NCBI GenBank assembly: GCA_028710485.1 | Contig: JAQTTZ010000036.1 | Location: 1-33,611, forward strand | DNA: 33,611 nucleotides | Direction: 5' to 3' | DNA from: Bacteriovorax sp. | Lineage (GTDB): Bacteria > Bdellovibrionota > Bacteriovoracia > Bacteriovoracales > Bacteriovoracaceae | Made by a program: the position numbers and the translations under genes | The notes under the pieces: generated by a model | Databases searched by the model: none | What the model was told of the DNA's origin: nothing | The model's input: the letters and a program-made list of their open reading frames with translations, nothing else | Shown here: positions 16,424 through 24,448 of the stretch, piece after piece | Layout: each line of letters opens with the position of its first letter | Numbering within the stretch: the first letter of the stretch is position 1

Positions 16424-17236
16424 ATGAAACGTCTTCAACTCCTATTGATTCTTTCAATTATTATTGTTCTACCATCTTGTAAAACACAAGAAGACATCCG
16501 CCGTGAAAAAAATGTTGAAAATTTAAATGAACAAGTGGCCCAAACTCAAAAGAGCACGGCTAACGCCAATTCTCGTTTTATGGCACTTGAAGAAGAAATG
16601 GCAAAACTAACAGGTAAGATTGAAGAGAGCACACATAATAGACAACAAGAAATTAAAGACGCCGCCATCATTAAAGAGCGTATCAACAGTCTTGAAGAAA
16701 CCAATAAAAAACAAACTGAATTCATGAAAGCACTGAATGAAAAAGTTCAGGAACAAAGCAAGTATATTGAACAAGTCATCACTTCACTCAGCTCACTTAA
16801 TGAACAAAAAGAGCAAGCTCGGAAAAAAGTGTCTCAAAAAGAATCAAGAGAAGAAAGTAGTTCAGCAGAAACTCCTACCATCAAGGGTGCGATAGCTAAA
16901 TATAAAGAAAAAAACATGGAAGCCTCTAAAGAAATGTTTCTCACTCTTCTCGACAATAAAAAAATTAAAAAGAAAGATAAAGAAACTTCTTTTTATCACC
17001 TTGGTATGATCGAGTATAAAGGAAAAAATTATGAAGAAGCTAAAGTTTATTTCTCAAAACTTTTCTCAGAAAATCCAGACTCAACTTACGGAGCCTCTGC
17101 TCTACTTAACCTCGCGAAGTCATTTCTTCAATTAAAATCTAAAGAAGAAGCACGCCAGTCTCTAGATGAATTGATCACCCGTTACCCAAAAAGCCGGGAA
17201 GCGGCAGAAGGCGCTAAGTTAAAAACAAAAATATAA
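16424..17236 (+). CDS. CpoB/YbgF-like lipoprotein (coiled coil plus TPR)
   Basis: The product is 270 residues. The N-terminal signal ends in lipobox LPSC (Cys19). Residues about 25-135 form a long charged coiled coil (NLNEQVAQTQKSTANANSRF and onwards), followed by a Lys/Ser/Glu-rich linker and a C-terminal TPR region (about 150-268: YHLGMIEYKGKNYEEAKVYF and then ALLNLAKSFLQLKSKEEARQ). This is the architecture of CpoB/YbgF, which in Escherichia coli coordinates peptidoglycan synthesis with Tol-Pal constriction. The usual CpoB is a soluble periplasmic protein, whereas this one appears lipid-anchored. It lies in the pal operon, 24 bases after the DUF4398 gene, with an AGAGGT ribosome site. Confidence 0.8.
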   Translation: MKRLQLLLILSIIIVLPSCKTQEDIRREKNVENLNEQVAQTQKSTANANSRFMALEEEMAKLTGKIEESTHNRQQEIKDAAIIKERINSLEETNKKQTEFMKALNEKVQEQSKYIEQVITSLSSLNEQKEQARKKVSQKESREESSSAETPTIKGAIAKYKEKNMEASKEMFLTLLDNKKIKKKDKETSFYHLGMIEYKGKNYEEAKVYFSKLFSENPDSTYGASALLNLAKSFLQLKSKEEARQSLDELITRYPKSREAAEGAKLKTKI

Positions 17237-17252
17237 CAAGCCAGAGACCTCA

Positions 17253-18851
17253 ATGAAAAATTACCTTTTGCCATGGCTTTTAATATTATCTTCATGTTCA
17301 TTTTTTATTTCACATATTGATAAAGATGCGGCGTTAGCAGAATCAAAAAAGAAATCCGCAACCCCCAAAAACCTGGCGATCGTCTTCTCTCATAATTTAA
17401 GTGGAGAAACTCACCCTTGTGGTTGTAGAAATTTTCCTCTTGGCGGTCTTCCTCAAGTAGCGGGACTCTTTCATAATATTTCAAAAAATTCTGAAGTTTT
17501 CTATGTCGATACGGGAGATACTTTTTTTCCTTCATCGGCCATACCTTCGACCATGAAAGACTCTCTCTCTTTTGCTGCTAATAATTTAGCACTGGGATTA
17601 GACCAGCTAGGCCTTAAGTATTTCGTTCCAGGAGACCAGGACTTCGCTCTTGGATTAGACTTTTTAAAAAAAATAGCACTCGCTAGAAATTTTGAATTTC
17701 TTATTTCGAATCTTTCCGATGAATCCCTGATTAAGCATAAGCGCTTTGCCATTATTGAGCGAAATCGCTCTAAAATCTTCATGGTGGGATTTGTGGCCCC
17801 TGATGTTTTCAATGACAAAACCAGAGATCTCTTTACCGATATCCCGACAACTCTTCCAAAATTGATCTTAGAATTAAAGTCCCAAGGTTATGATGCGAGC
17901 AATCCATATCACCGCCTGGTGGTTCTCTCTCACGCAGGATTTGATCCCGATGAAGCCTTGGCCCTCAAATATCCTTTCATCGACTGGATCATCGGTGCTC
18001 ACTCACAAAGCTTCTTGCGTTTTTCTCGAGATGTGGGGAACGTAAAAATTGTCCAGACGCTTTCTAAAAATCACTATGTGGGAAATATCAATATTGATAC
18101 CCTCGCCAAAAAACCCAGCGATACTTATGTGCTACATGAGGTCCGTGATGAATTAGAACAAAGTCTCACCCCCAATCCATTTAGAAAATTTATTGATGAC
18201 CACAAAGCTCAAATGAATATTATTCAACTTCAAGAACAATCGCGGATGGGAATGGAAACTTCACCCAATGCCCCTATTAAAAAATATAGGACGGCGGTGA
18301 GCTGTATTGAATGCCACAAACCTCAAGGCGAATTCTGGCAAGGAACACCTCATTCAATCGCCTATACAACTTTGATGAATGTTCATGAACAAAATAATCT
18401 TCAATGTATAAAATGTCACTCTCTAGGCCTTGGTGATCCAAAGGGCTTTACGGCCGCTAAGAATATGGTGAGCTTCAAAGCTAAGCCGATTATCGACTAT
18501 TGGAACCAAATTTATGCCATGAGTTCAGACGTTAAGTCTGTACGCAAGCTTGAGAGCAAACAAATTCAAAACATCTCAAAAAAATGGATGGTGTTTGATA
18601 AAATGTATGGTGTAAAAAATAACTTCGCGAATGTTCAGTGCCTAAATTGTCATACCCAACATGACGAACATCCATTTAACTCTGATATGCCCCAGACTCA
18701 CGAAGAAAAAACGGCCCAAATAAAAAGCAAATGCCTAACATGTCATACTTCCGAGCAGTCACCAGAATGGTACGGTAAAGATTTAAAAACAGTGAATGAA
18801 AAAGTTGTTGCGAAGACCTTTAAGAAGATGAGTTGTCCGCTGCTTCAATAA
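17253..18851 (+). CDS. Lipoprotein with UshA-like phosphoesterase fold and four c-type haem sites
   Basis: The product is 532 residues with lipobox LSSC (Cys15). Residues about 40-300 resemble the UshA/5'-nucleotidase metallophosphoesterase fold: VDTGDTF (Asp86, Asp89), LSHAGFD (His227) and GAHSQS (His250) line up with conserved metal-site blocks, but the first block reads FSHNLSG instead of the usual N-D-x-H-G, and the GNHE block reads PGDQDF, so the metal site looks incomplete. A CGC motif (56-58) precedes GGLPQVAG. The C-terminal third carries four CxxCH haem sites at 351-355, 385-389, 463-467 and 494-498, as in small cytochrome c554-like modules. It follows the CpoB-like gene by 16 bases. 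An envelope redox or binding role is more likely than nucleotide hydrolysis, but this is inference. Confidence 0.82.
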   Translation: MKNYLLPWLLILSSCSFFISHIDKDAALAESKKKSATPKNLAIVFSHNLSGETHPCGCRNFPLGGLPQVAGLFHNISKNSEVFYVDTGDTFFPSSAIPSTMKDSLSFAANNLALGLDQLGLKYFVPGDQDFALGLDFLKKIALARNFEFLISNLSDESLIKHKRFAIIERNRSKIFMVGFVAPDVFNDKTRDLFTDIPTTLPKLILELKSQGYDASNPYHRLVVLSHAGFDPDEALALKYPFIDWIIGAHSQSFLRFSRDVGNVKIVQTLSKNHYVGNINIDTLAKKPSDTYVLHEVRDELEQSLTPNPFRKFIDDHKAQMNIIQLQEQSRMGMETSPNAPIKKYRTAVSCIECHKPQGEFWQGTPHSIAYTTLMNVHEQNNLQCIKCHSLGLGDPKGFTAAKNMVSFKAKPIIDYWNQIYAMSSDVKSVRKLESKQIQNISKKWMVFDKMYGVKNNFANVQCLNCHTQHDEHPFNSDMPQTHEEKTAQIKSKCLTCHTSEQSPEWYGKDLKTVNEKVVAKTFKKMSCPLLQ

Positions 18852-18864
18852 AGGCCGCTAGGTT

Positions 18865-19428
18865 TTACTCGAGCTGCATCTCGTGAATCTTTTTAGGAGG
18901 GGCAGTAATTGAAGTAGTTCCATTTTTTTGTTGAGACATATTTTTTATTTCTTTTATATTTTTACTTCTCTCTTTTATTTGACTGGCAGAAAGTGCTCCA
19001 ACGGCCACAGGGATACTGTGGTCAGAACTCACTCCATTAACGGTAACGGATATATCAAATACGACATAGACTAATCCGCTAAAATTTCCGAGCTCCACAC
19101 CTGACTCAATGACCTCTCCTCTATTTAATTTCTGATTTATTAATTCCTGGAATTTTGAAACTGTTGCTCCATCAATTCCTCGGACATTTTTCAGAGAAAA
19201 ATTTTCAATTTTTTGCTCGGCCGTAAAACTCACCGTTAGTAACTGTCCATTGAGCGACTGCTCTACTTTCATGGGAATACTTTTTTGATTGCACATGATA
19301 CGAGAATATCTTTGAGGAGCAGACTTTATTTTTGCTGGTTTACTAGCAAGCTTAACAGATCTCACTTCTTTAGAAAAAGCGATATTGGTAAGTGATAAAA
19401 TTAAGAGAATAATAAATTTAGCCTTCAT
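18865..19428 (-). CDS. Exported protein of unknown function
   Basis: The product is 187 residues. The N-terminus is a signal peptide (cleavage near AFS-KE, about residue 20). The mature protein has a beta-rich central part (about 55-145), one Cys (CNQKS at about 46), and a hydrophilic Lys/Gln/Thr-rich tail. I do not recognise a family. It follows the metallopeptidase lipoprotein gene by nine bases, with AAAGGA before the ATG, so the two are probably co-transcribed; a substrate, inhibitor or accessory role for that peptidase is possible but unsupported. It is convergent with the tetrahaem gene, with a gap of only 13 bases and no visible terminator. Confidence 0.65.
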   Translation of the reverse strand: MKAKFIILLILSLTNIAFSKEVRSVKLASKPAKIKSAPQRYSRIMCNQKSIPMKVEQSLNGQLLTVSFTAEQKIENFSLKNVRGIDGATVSKFQELINQKLNRGEVIESGVELGNFSGLVYVVFDISVTVNGVSSDHSIPVAVGALSASQIKERSKNIKEIKNMSQQKNGTTSITAPPKKIHEMQLE

Positions 19429-19438
19429 TTCAATCCTT

Positions 19439-21118
19439 TCATGGTCCTGTCGTCCCGGTAATTGTCAGTGTAACTATAGGGTCCGTCCATATTACATCTT
19501 GAGCTGTTAAAACATTTACAGTGTATTCCTGTCCGGCAGTGGTTGGAAAAGAATAATTAAACGGTCCAAAGGCGGCAGCAGAAGTTCGGTGTTCATAATG
19601 ATAAGTACCTACCTGTATACCTTTATTATAAACATCAAGTTCAAAAGTATCGCTAGCAACAACATTCAGTTTGGTGCTTGCAGTACTAGCCGTAAATCTC
19701 AAATACTTATTATTAAAAACTGTATTATAGAGACCATAATAATTATTTTGCACACCACCCGACACTCCAAAATTTCCGTAAAGCGATATCGCAACACCTG
19801 CTCCACCAAGATTGATCAGATTAGAAACCGGAAGATTATTGGCCCAGCCACCATTATTAGCTTCTCCAGATCCATAAGCATCAGTGACGGCTGCAATATT
19901 TTTATTCGACAGCAATGTATTTAAATTGGCCGTAAGACCTGAATTGGCCAATTCTAGCCCATGAATAAATGAAAAAATAGAAGTGGCTGCGGGGGTCGTT
20001 TTTTGATAACCAGTCAAGACATCCAAAATAGGACCCATGCCTAAACTTAAATTGTCTCCGGCCTCATTGGTAGAATCATAAATATCATAAAGAATTTCTT
20101 GGATAGATATTTCTGAAAACCATCCCTTATGAGTATCGGTTATGCCCGTGATAGTTGAATTCTCCAAATTGACTTGGAATCCGCTTTGCTGTCTGACTCC
20201 AGAGGTATCTGAATAATAAACATCAGGATCAAAGGCCATGGCAGAAACAGCATTTCCCCACCCTTCACTAAAGGCCAAGGACATATCTTTTTCATCTCCA
20301 AAGCTATGACTTCCACCCTTGCTATCCGAACGGGATAAATTATATTCTAGAAAATGCCCCCACTCATGAACGATAACGTGATTATCGTATTCATCAGTAT
20401 CAACATCCAATTTCCCAAGAATATAAAGTTGATTAGTGTTTGGATTGTAATGACTGGTGGTAATTTGTCCGATTGTAATGTCACCAGCTGTGCCGACATT
20501 ATTAATACTCCAATTTACTTTCAATTGAGGAAAGCTTATTGTGGGTCTAATCACTTTTATTTTTTTAGTAATTGTATAAACTGAATCCAGCATGGCAAAC
20601 GGTGCCGCAACACGAGTGCCGCTATAAGAACCTGCTGCGTTTGTTCCACTCCATCCACTAAGCGCTCTAATATCTTTCACCGTGCTGCCCGTGATATTAT
20701 AGCTGGGAGTGACCAAAGCATACTCTGCATTACCATTGGTATTGTCTTGAATGATGACCGCAGGCGATTTCATTTCAGCATAGATTCTTAATTTAATATT
20801 TGCACTAGCGGTGATGGCAAAATCATAAGCTCCCGAATCGCTGCTACTAGTTGAACTAACAACGGAATCATCTGCTGCATTTAAAAGTTCAACGAAGACA
20901 TTCCTCATCGGCTTTTGAATAGTCCCGGTGTAATTCAATTTTCCCGATGCTGCTGAAACAAAATCGTAAGTTAAAGTTCCAGTGATATGAATGGATCCAC
21001 CTGTTGTGACAGGTGGAACAGACTTAGCGGGAGTAGAGCTAGTTTTGGCCTTACAACCCGATCCGAGGATTGATAAAAGGCCCAAAAAAATAAATGCCAA
21101 AATTCTTTGAAAGCGCAT
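19439..21118 (-). CDS. Secreted HExxH zinc metallopeptidase (probable lipoprotein)
   Basis: The product is 559 residues. The signal sequence ends in ILGSGC (Cys22), a lipobox-like site with an unusual Gly at -3, followed by a low-complexity Ser/Thr/Pro linker. Residues about 42-115 look like a carboxypeptidase-regulatory/Ig-like beta-domain (GTIQKPMRNVFVELLNAADD, then SGAYDF). The catalytic site is VHEWGHFLEY, with HEWGH at 251-255, and the third zinc ligand is probably Glu285 in LAFSEGWGNA. The C-terminal region is rich in Asn, Gly and Ser with predicted beta structure and an NYSFPTTAGQEYTVNVLT stretch resembling a pre-peptidase C-terminal type domain. It probably degrades or processes proteins at or outside the outer membrane. 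The exact family is not assigned. Confidence 0.78.
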   Translation of the reverse strand: MRFQRILAFIFLGLLSILGSGCKAKTSSTPAKSVPPVTTGGSIHITGTLTYDFVSAASGKLNYTGTIQKPMRNVFVELLNAADDSVVSSTSSSDSGAYDFAITASANIKLRIYAEMKSPAVIIQDNTNGNAEYALVTPSYNITGSTVKDIRALSGWSGTNAAGSYSGTRVAAPFAMLDSVYTITKKIKVIRPTISFPQLKVNWSINNVGTAGDITIGQITTSHYNPNTNQLYILGKLDVDTDEYDNHVIVHEWGHFLEYNLSRSDSKGGSHSFGDEKDMSLAFSEGWGNAVSAMAFDPDVYYSDTSGVRQQSGFQVNLENSTITGITDTHKGWFSEISIQEILYDIYDSTNEAGDNLSLGMGPILDVLTGYQKTTPAATSIFSFIHGLELANSGLTANLNTLLSNKNIAAVTDAYGSGEANNGGWANNLPVSNLINLGGAGVAISLYGNFGVSGGVQNNYYGLYNTVFNNKYLRFTASTASTKLNVVASDTFELDVYNKGIQVGTYHYEHRTSAAAFGPFNYSFPTTAGQEYTVNVLTAQDVIWTDPIVTLTITGTTGP

Positions 21119-21247
21119 GTCTTATTATCGGTCAAAATACCGTAATCTAAAGCCTTTAGGTGTCACACCCCCAAGCTCCTGAATAGTGATCTTTGTTGGG
21201 AATCATAGCTATTCTAGCTGACTTAAATAATGGGCATTAAATAGTAA
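21119..21247. other. Intergenic region with short inverted repeats
   Basis: This 129-base gap lies between two minus-strand genes. It holds GGTGTCACACC (21159-21169, five-base arms around one base), CGGT/ACCG arms at 21129-21142, and AGCTA/TAGCT arms at 21207-21219. Any of these could be a regulator site or weak hairpin, but none has a U-tract or a clear promoter beside it. Confidence 0.3.
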
Positions 21248-22069
21248 TCAAAGAGAAAGATTATTGATAAAAGTTATGAATTGCTCTCGATAGGCACCTT
21301 TTTTTATAAAAAAAACATCGCCGTGATAGCCATCTTCGATTTTCCAAAAAGTTTTTTTAGTCGATGGTGCTTTCGTAAAAAGCTCCAGTCCAAATTTAAA
21401 TGGAATGACAGGGTCGTTGGGTGCATGAATCACGAGAAGAGGCATGGTTAAATGAGTAAGTTCGCGGTCGGCGGTATACTCCGAAGAAACCAGCCACCAC
21501 AAAAGACCATGGGTCTTGCTGCTGGCAACGTCTTGAGGAGACCTAAAAGTTGAATCCAAAACGAGAAGAGAAATATCATTGCGCCAAGGAACTTCTTCCA
21601 ATGCTCTCATGGCAATGGTGCCACCTAAACTTTGGGTGTAGATAATAAAGCGTTTATAATTTCCAACTTTAAATTTATCATAGGCCAGTTGCAGAAATTT
21701 TATTCCATCTTCCAAAACACCTTTAGGATAAGGCGTTCCCTCACTTAATCCATAACCGCGGTAATCAAAGATAAGAACATCTGTTTTTTTATCCAACATC
21801 CACGTCAGGTTAAAAACATGTGAAGATAAATTTTGAGCGTTTCCGTGAAACATTAAAACTAAATTTTCAGGATTGGGTGTTTTGCTTTTTAAATCCCAGG
21901 CAAGCAGCCTCGTTCCATCATATGAGCGGACATAATATTCCTTGAAATTAATTCCATAAGCGTGTGGATCGCCATGCAGATAACGATCGGGTTGATAGAT
22001 AAGCGAAGTGCAGCTTACTAAAAAAACCAACAGCAAAAACGAAATAATTTTACTAAAAAAAGAAACCAT
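21248..22069 (-). CDS. Alpha/beta-hydrolase lipoprotein
   Basis: The product is 273 residues. The N-terminal signal ends in lipobox LVSC (Cys20). The rest is an alpha/beta-hydrolase of the BEM46/ABHD13-like type: LVLMFHGNAQN contributes the oxyanion HG motif, FDYRGYGLSEG follows, the nucleophile lies in YTQSLGG (Ser), the acid Asp probably in VIHAPNDPVIP, and the catalytic His in DGYHGD. The triad is complete. It is anchored on the periplasmic side of a membrane; the substrate is unknown, though esters or lipids are typical. The start overlaps the upstream Lnb-like gene by 17 bases, so the two are co-translated. Confidence 0.82.
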   Translation of the reverse strand: MVSFFSKIISFLLLVFLVSCTSLIYQPDRYLHGDPHAYGINFKEYYVRSYDGTRLLAWDLKSKTPNPENLVLMFHGNAQNLSSHVFNLTWMLDKKTDVLIFDYRGYGLSEGTPYPKGVLEDGIKFLQLAYDKFKVGNYKRFIIYTQSLGGTIAMRALEEVPWRNDISLLVLDSTFRSPQDVASSKTHGLLWWLVSSEYTADRELTHLTMPLLVIHAPNDPVIPFKFGLELFTKAPSTKKTFWKIEDGYHGDVFFIKKGAYREQFITFINNLSL

Positions 22070-23924
22070 AATTTAATTGAAAAATCCGAGTGTTAGTTTG
22101 AAATGACCTAAACTTTGACACCAACGAACTCTCAAATCTCCATTCAGTGTTAGTACTAGAAAAATAGGACTGCTTAAAACCAGCATTATTATAATAATCT
22201 TTTTGAATTCTTTTGGTAGCATCAAAACGAAGCTCATCAAAAAAACCGATCTTAAACTTTTGCGTTAATTGAAACAACATACTGCCTTCGAATCCAATTC
22301 CAATTCTATGACCTTTATCCAAGTGATCTGAAGCCTCACCAAAAACTCCACTCATCATCGAGATCGCCATATTCTTAAATGGCTTTATCGTGGGTCCTAG
22401 GTAGGCGCGAGCATTTATTTTATGACATAAATCACAATCTAAATCATAGATGCGATCAGCGACGACTTTAGCGGCCCAGGAAAATTGAGGGTCGAAAAAT
22501 CGATAAGAGTGAAGAGAAATTAAATTTACAAATGTTACCTGGTCGTAACTGATTCTGTTTAAGTATTTATCATAGACCAGGCTTCCAGTGAAAAAATCAA
22601 ATTGAGAAAAAGGATCGTAGCCTTTATCGTTGCTCATTAGATCGTGATAACCTTCTTTTAACTCAATCCCGAAAAAAGTGTGGCTTTTTTCTGTGCGAGT
22701 AAAAACTGAAAACTTTTGAGGCTCGTGCCCTTGATCCGGACGATTATTCTGATCATAAACCTCAGGCACCATATTGGTATCTTGGGCCAGGGCCGATCGC
22801 CTAAGAAGTGCTTTTCGAAAAACCAACTTTTCATCATTTGTTAATTGATCTTTGGTGCGGTAGCGGGTGAAATCCAAAAGACTAATGACACTATCGAGCA
22901 CTGGAATTGAATTATATCCTAGTGGCAGATCTTTTTTTGTAGATAAAGATTGAACTTCTTGAAGTTCACTAGACGTGAGCTTGTTGAGTTTTATCTCAAG
23001 TTGTTTTTTTAAGCTTGCTCTGAAATACTCAGACTTAATTCTCCCAGGAATATTTTTAAAGGCCTTGATCATTTCACTGGGAAGATAATACCAACGCTGG
23101 TGAGTATTAACGTCGTCAAGATTGAAGGGTACGGCTAAAATATCCACCAAAACCGCCGAGCAATTTTCATCGGCAAAATAATAATCAAAATAAGTAGTCT
23201 GATAAATTTCCCACAGATGATTGATCAATCGGTCTAATTCATCGGGAGTCATCAAAATATCGTATTCGATCAGATCGCGCGATTCGCCGTTATTGTATTC
23301 GTTAACTTTGGTATAATATTTTGTGACTTCAAGAAGGCCTTTGTATCCGCCAAACATTCCTTTAAAGGCGAAGACAACCCCAGGATCCTCTTTTTCCGGT
23401 ATGGCCGAGAAAGCGACAGCGTAGTCTAGCAGATCACTGCTTTTATTTTTTTGATTAAGCCTTATTAAAGTATGTCCAAAAAGTGAAGAGGGATTATTGG
23501 GATATGACGAAGAAAAAATTAATGTTATGAAATCGGCATTCAGTCCATTTTTCCATTCATCAAATTCAGGACACGATTTTTTAATCAGGCCATCCAAAAG
23601 ACCCGCTTGAGTCAAAAAATTTAGACGTTCGGCAAAGACACATTGAGGATGATACTTAAACCAACCTGCTTGGGCATTTGGATCTTTGAGCGCATCAATA
23701 GTAGCTTCTAGTTCTGCGGCCGGATTAGTTTTACCTTGAGGAGATAGAAAAAAATGCTCACCATCTGCGCGGGACTTTTCATGGTGGTAATGAAGAAGTT
23801 TTAGCCAATAATTTTTTTGAATGAGAGTGAGATTGTCGTAAGAATTAAAAGAAGAACCTGCTGCAAAAGCAGCAGGCATATAAATCAAATTAGATAAGAG
23901 AACAAGTTGAAGCAAGAGTCGCAT
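22053..23924 (-). CDS. Lnb/DUF4105 domain protein with C-terminal outer-membrane barrel
   Basis: The product is 623 residues. A signal peptide (cleavage about AFA-AG, residue 22) is followed by a periplasmic Lnb-type domain (DUF4105, about 130-300) with the typical LIFSSSYPNNPSSLFGHTLI block and a later FDYYFADENCSAVL block containing the conserved Cys. The C-terminal 220 or so residues alternate like beta-strands and end FQLNYGFFF, an outer-membrane-barrel signature. Related proteins in other bacteria are poorly understood; the N-terminal fold has been linked to cysteine-peptidase-like NlpC/P60 relatives, which I cannot confirm here. The start lies 35 bases inside the upstream DUF3015 gene, and no alternative start leaves a complete signal peptide, so this long overlap seems real. 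Confidence 0.8.
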   Translation of the reverse strand: MRLLLQLVLLSNLIYMPAAFAAGSSFNSYDNLTLIQKNYWLKLLHYHHEKSRADGEHFFLSPQGKTNPAAELEATIDALKDPNAQAGWFKYHPQCVFAERLNFLTQAGLLDGLIKKSCPEFDEWKNGLNADFITLIFSSSYPNNPSSLFGHTLIRLNQKNKSSDLLDYAVAFSAIPEKEDPGVVFAFKGMFGGYKGLLEVTKYYTKVNEYNNGESRDLIEYDILMTPDELDRLINHLWEIYQTTYFDYYFADENCSAVLVDILAVPFNLDDVNTHQRWYYLPSEMIKAFKNIPGRIKSEYFRASLKKQLEIKLNKLTSSELQEVQSLSTKKDLPLGYNSIPVLDSVISLLDFTRYRTKDQLTNDEKLVFRKALLRRSALAQDTNMVPEVYDQNNRPDQGHEPQKFSVFTRTEKSHTFFGIELKEGYHDLMSNDKGYDPFSQFDFFTGSLVYDKYLNRISYDQVTFVNLISLHSYRFFDPQFSWAAKVVADRIYDLDCDLCHKINARAYLGPTIKPFKNMAISMMSGVFGEASDHLDKGHRIGIGFEGSMLFQLTQKFKIGFFDELRFDATKRIQKDYYNNAGFKQSYFSSTNTEWRFESSLVSKFRSFQTNTRIFQLNYGFFF

Positions 23925-24363
23925 TATTTTTAATTTGAGCTTTTACGTTGTTATAAAGCTCTACCCCTGAAGTTTTTTCAGACGGAAGAACAGTTTCGTA
24001 ATTGGCCTGAACCATTGAACCAAATACACGTGAATTCTGGCAACCGAAAACTGAAGCAAATGAAGTTACGAATTCACCGTTACCACGGGCCATTTCGATC
24101 GCTAATTGATTCATATTGGCTTCAGCAAAATGGATTCCTTTTGCGTCGTTTTTTACGATTGAGTGCCTAGCACATCCAGAAGTCCCAAGAGTCATGGCAA
24201 TTGTGCTTGAAAAAGTCGCGTTAACAAGTGATCTTGTTGATGAAGAAATAAGTGATTGTTTAGGGGCCACTTCCCATCCCATCCCGCATCCTGAAGATGA
24301 ATCAGCAGCGAAGACCGAAGTCGCAGAAATAAGAGCTAATAAACCAATAATAATGTTTTTCAT
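23890..24363 (-). CDS. DUF3015 family exported protein
   Basis: I start at the ATG 24361-24363 (157 residues), because GGAGGA lies a few bases upstream; the ORF can be read four codons longer but that start has no ribosome site. A short signal peptide (cleavage after VFA, about residue 19) precedes a small Cys-containing domain with SGCGMGWEVAPKQSLISSST and TLGTSGCARHS motifs characteristic of DUF3015, a periplasmic family of unknown function known mainly from proteobacteria. The conserved SGC and GTSGC cysteines probably form disulfides. It is the first gene of the DUF3015-Lnb-hydrolase operon and is divergent from tsaD, with 81 bases between the two starts. Confidence 0.8.
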   Translation of the reverse strand: MKNIIIGLLALISATSVFAADSSSGCGMGWEVAPKQSLISSSTRSLVNATFSSTIAMTLGTSGCARHSIVKNDAKGIHFAEANMNQLAIEMARGNGEFVTSFASVFGCQNSRVFGSMVQANYETVLPSEKTSGVELYNNVKAQIKNNATLASTCSLI

Positions 24364-24387
24364 TAAGTCCTCCATGAACTATGAATG

Positions 24388-24417
24388 TTTACTTACCGAA
24401 ATAGGATCAGGTATCAT
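24388..24417 (+). promoter_or_regulatory. Candidate promoter of tsaD operon
   Basis: TTTACT at 24388-24393, an 18-base spacer and TATCAT at 24412-24417. The expected start near 24424 gives a leader of about 20 bases with no ribosome site before the tsaD ATG (24445). The match is moderate. Confidence 0.35.
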
Positions 24418-24448
24418 GGCAAAAAACACAATGAAATTTAGCAAATGA
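24416..24448 (+). other. Possible ten-codon leader ORF overlapping the tsaD start
   Basis: An ATG at 24416 reads MAKNTMKFSK and its TGA overlaps the tsaD ATG by four bases (ATGA at 24445-24448). It could couple ribosomes to tsaD, which lacks its own ribosome site. If transcription starts near 24424, only the internal ATG at 24431 (MKFSK) would remain. It may be fortuitous. Confidence 0.22.

Noticed and set aside
24116..24415. Plus-strand ORF of 110 residues opposite the DUF3015 gene
   Set aside because: It is antisense to a gene with a signal peptide and family motifs; only its last ten codons were kept as a possible leader.
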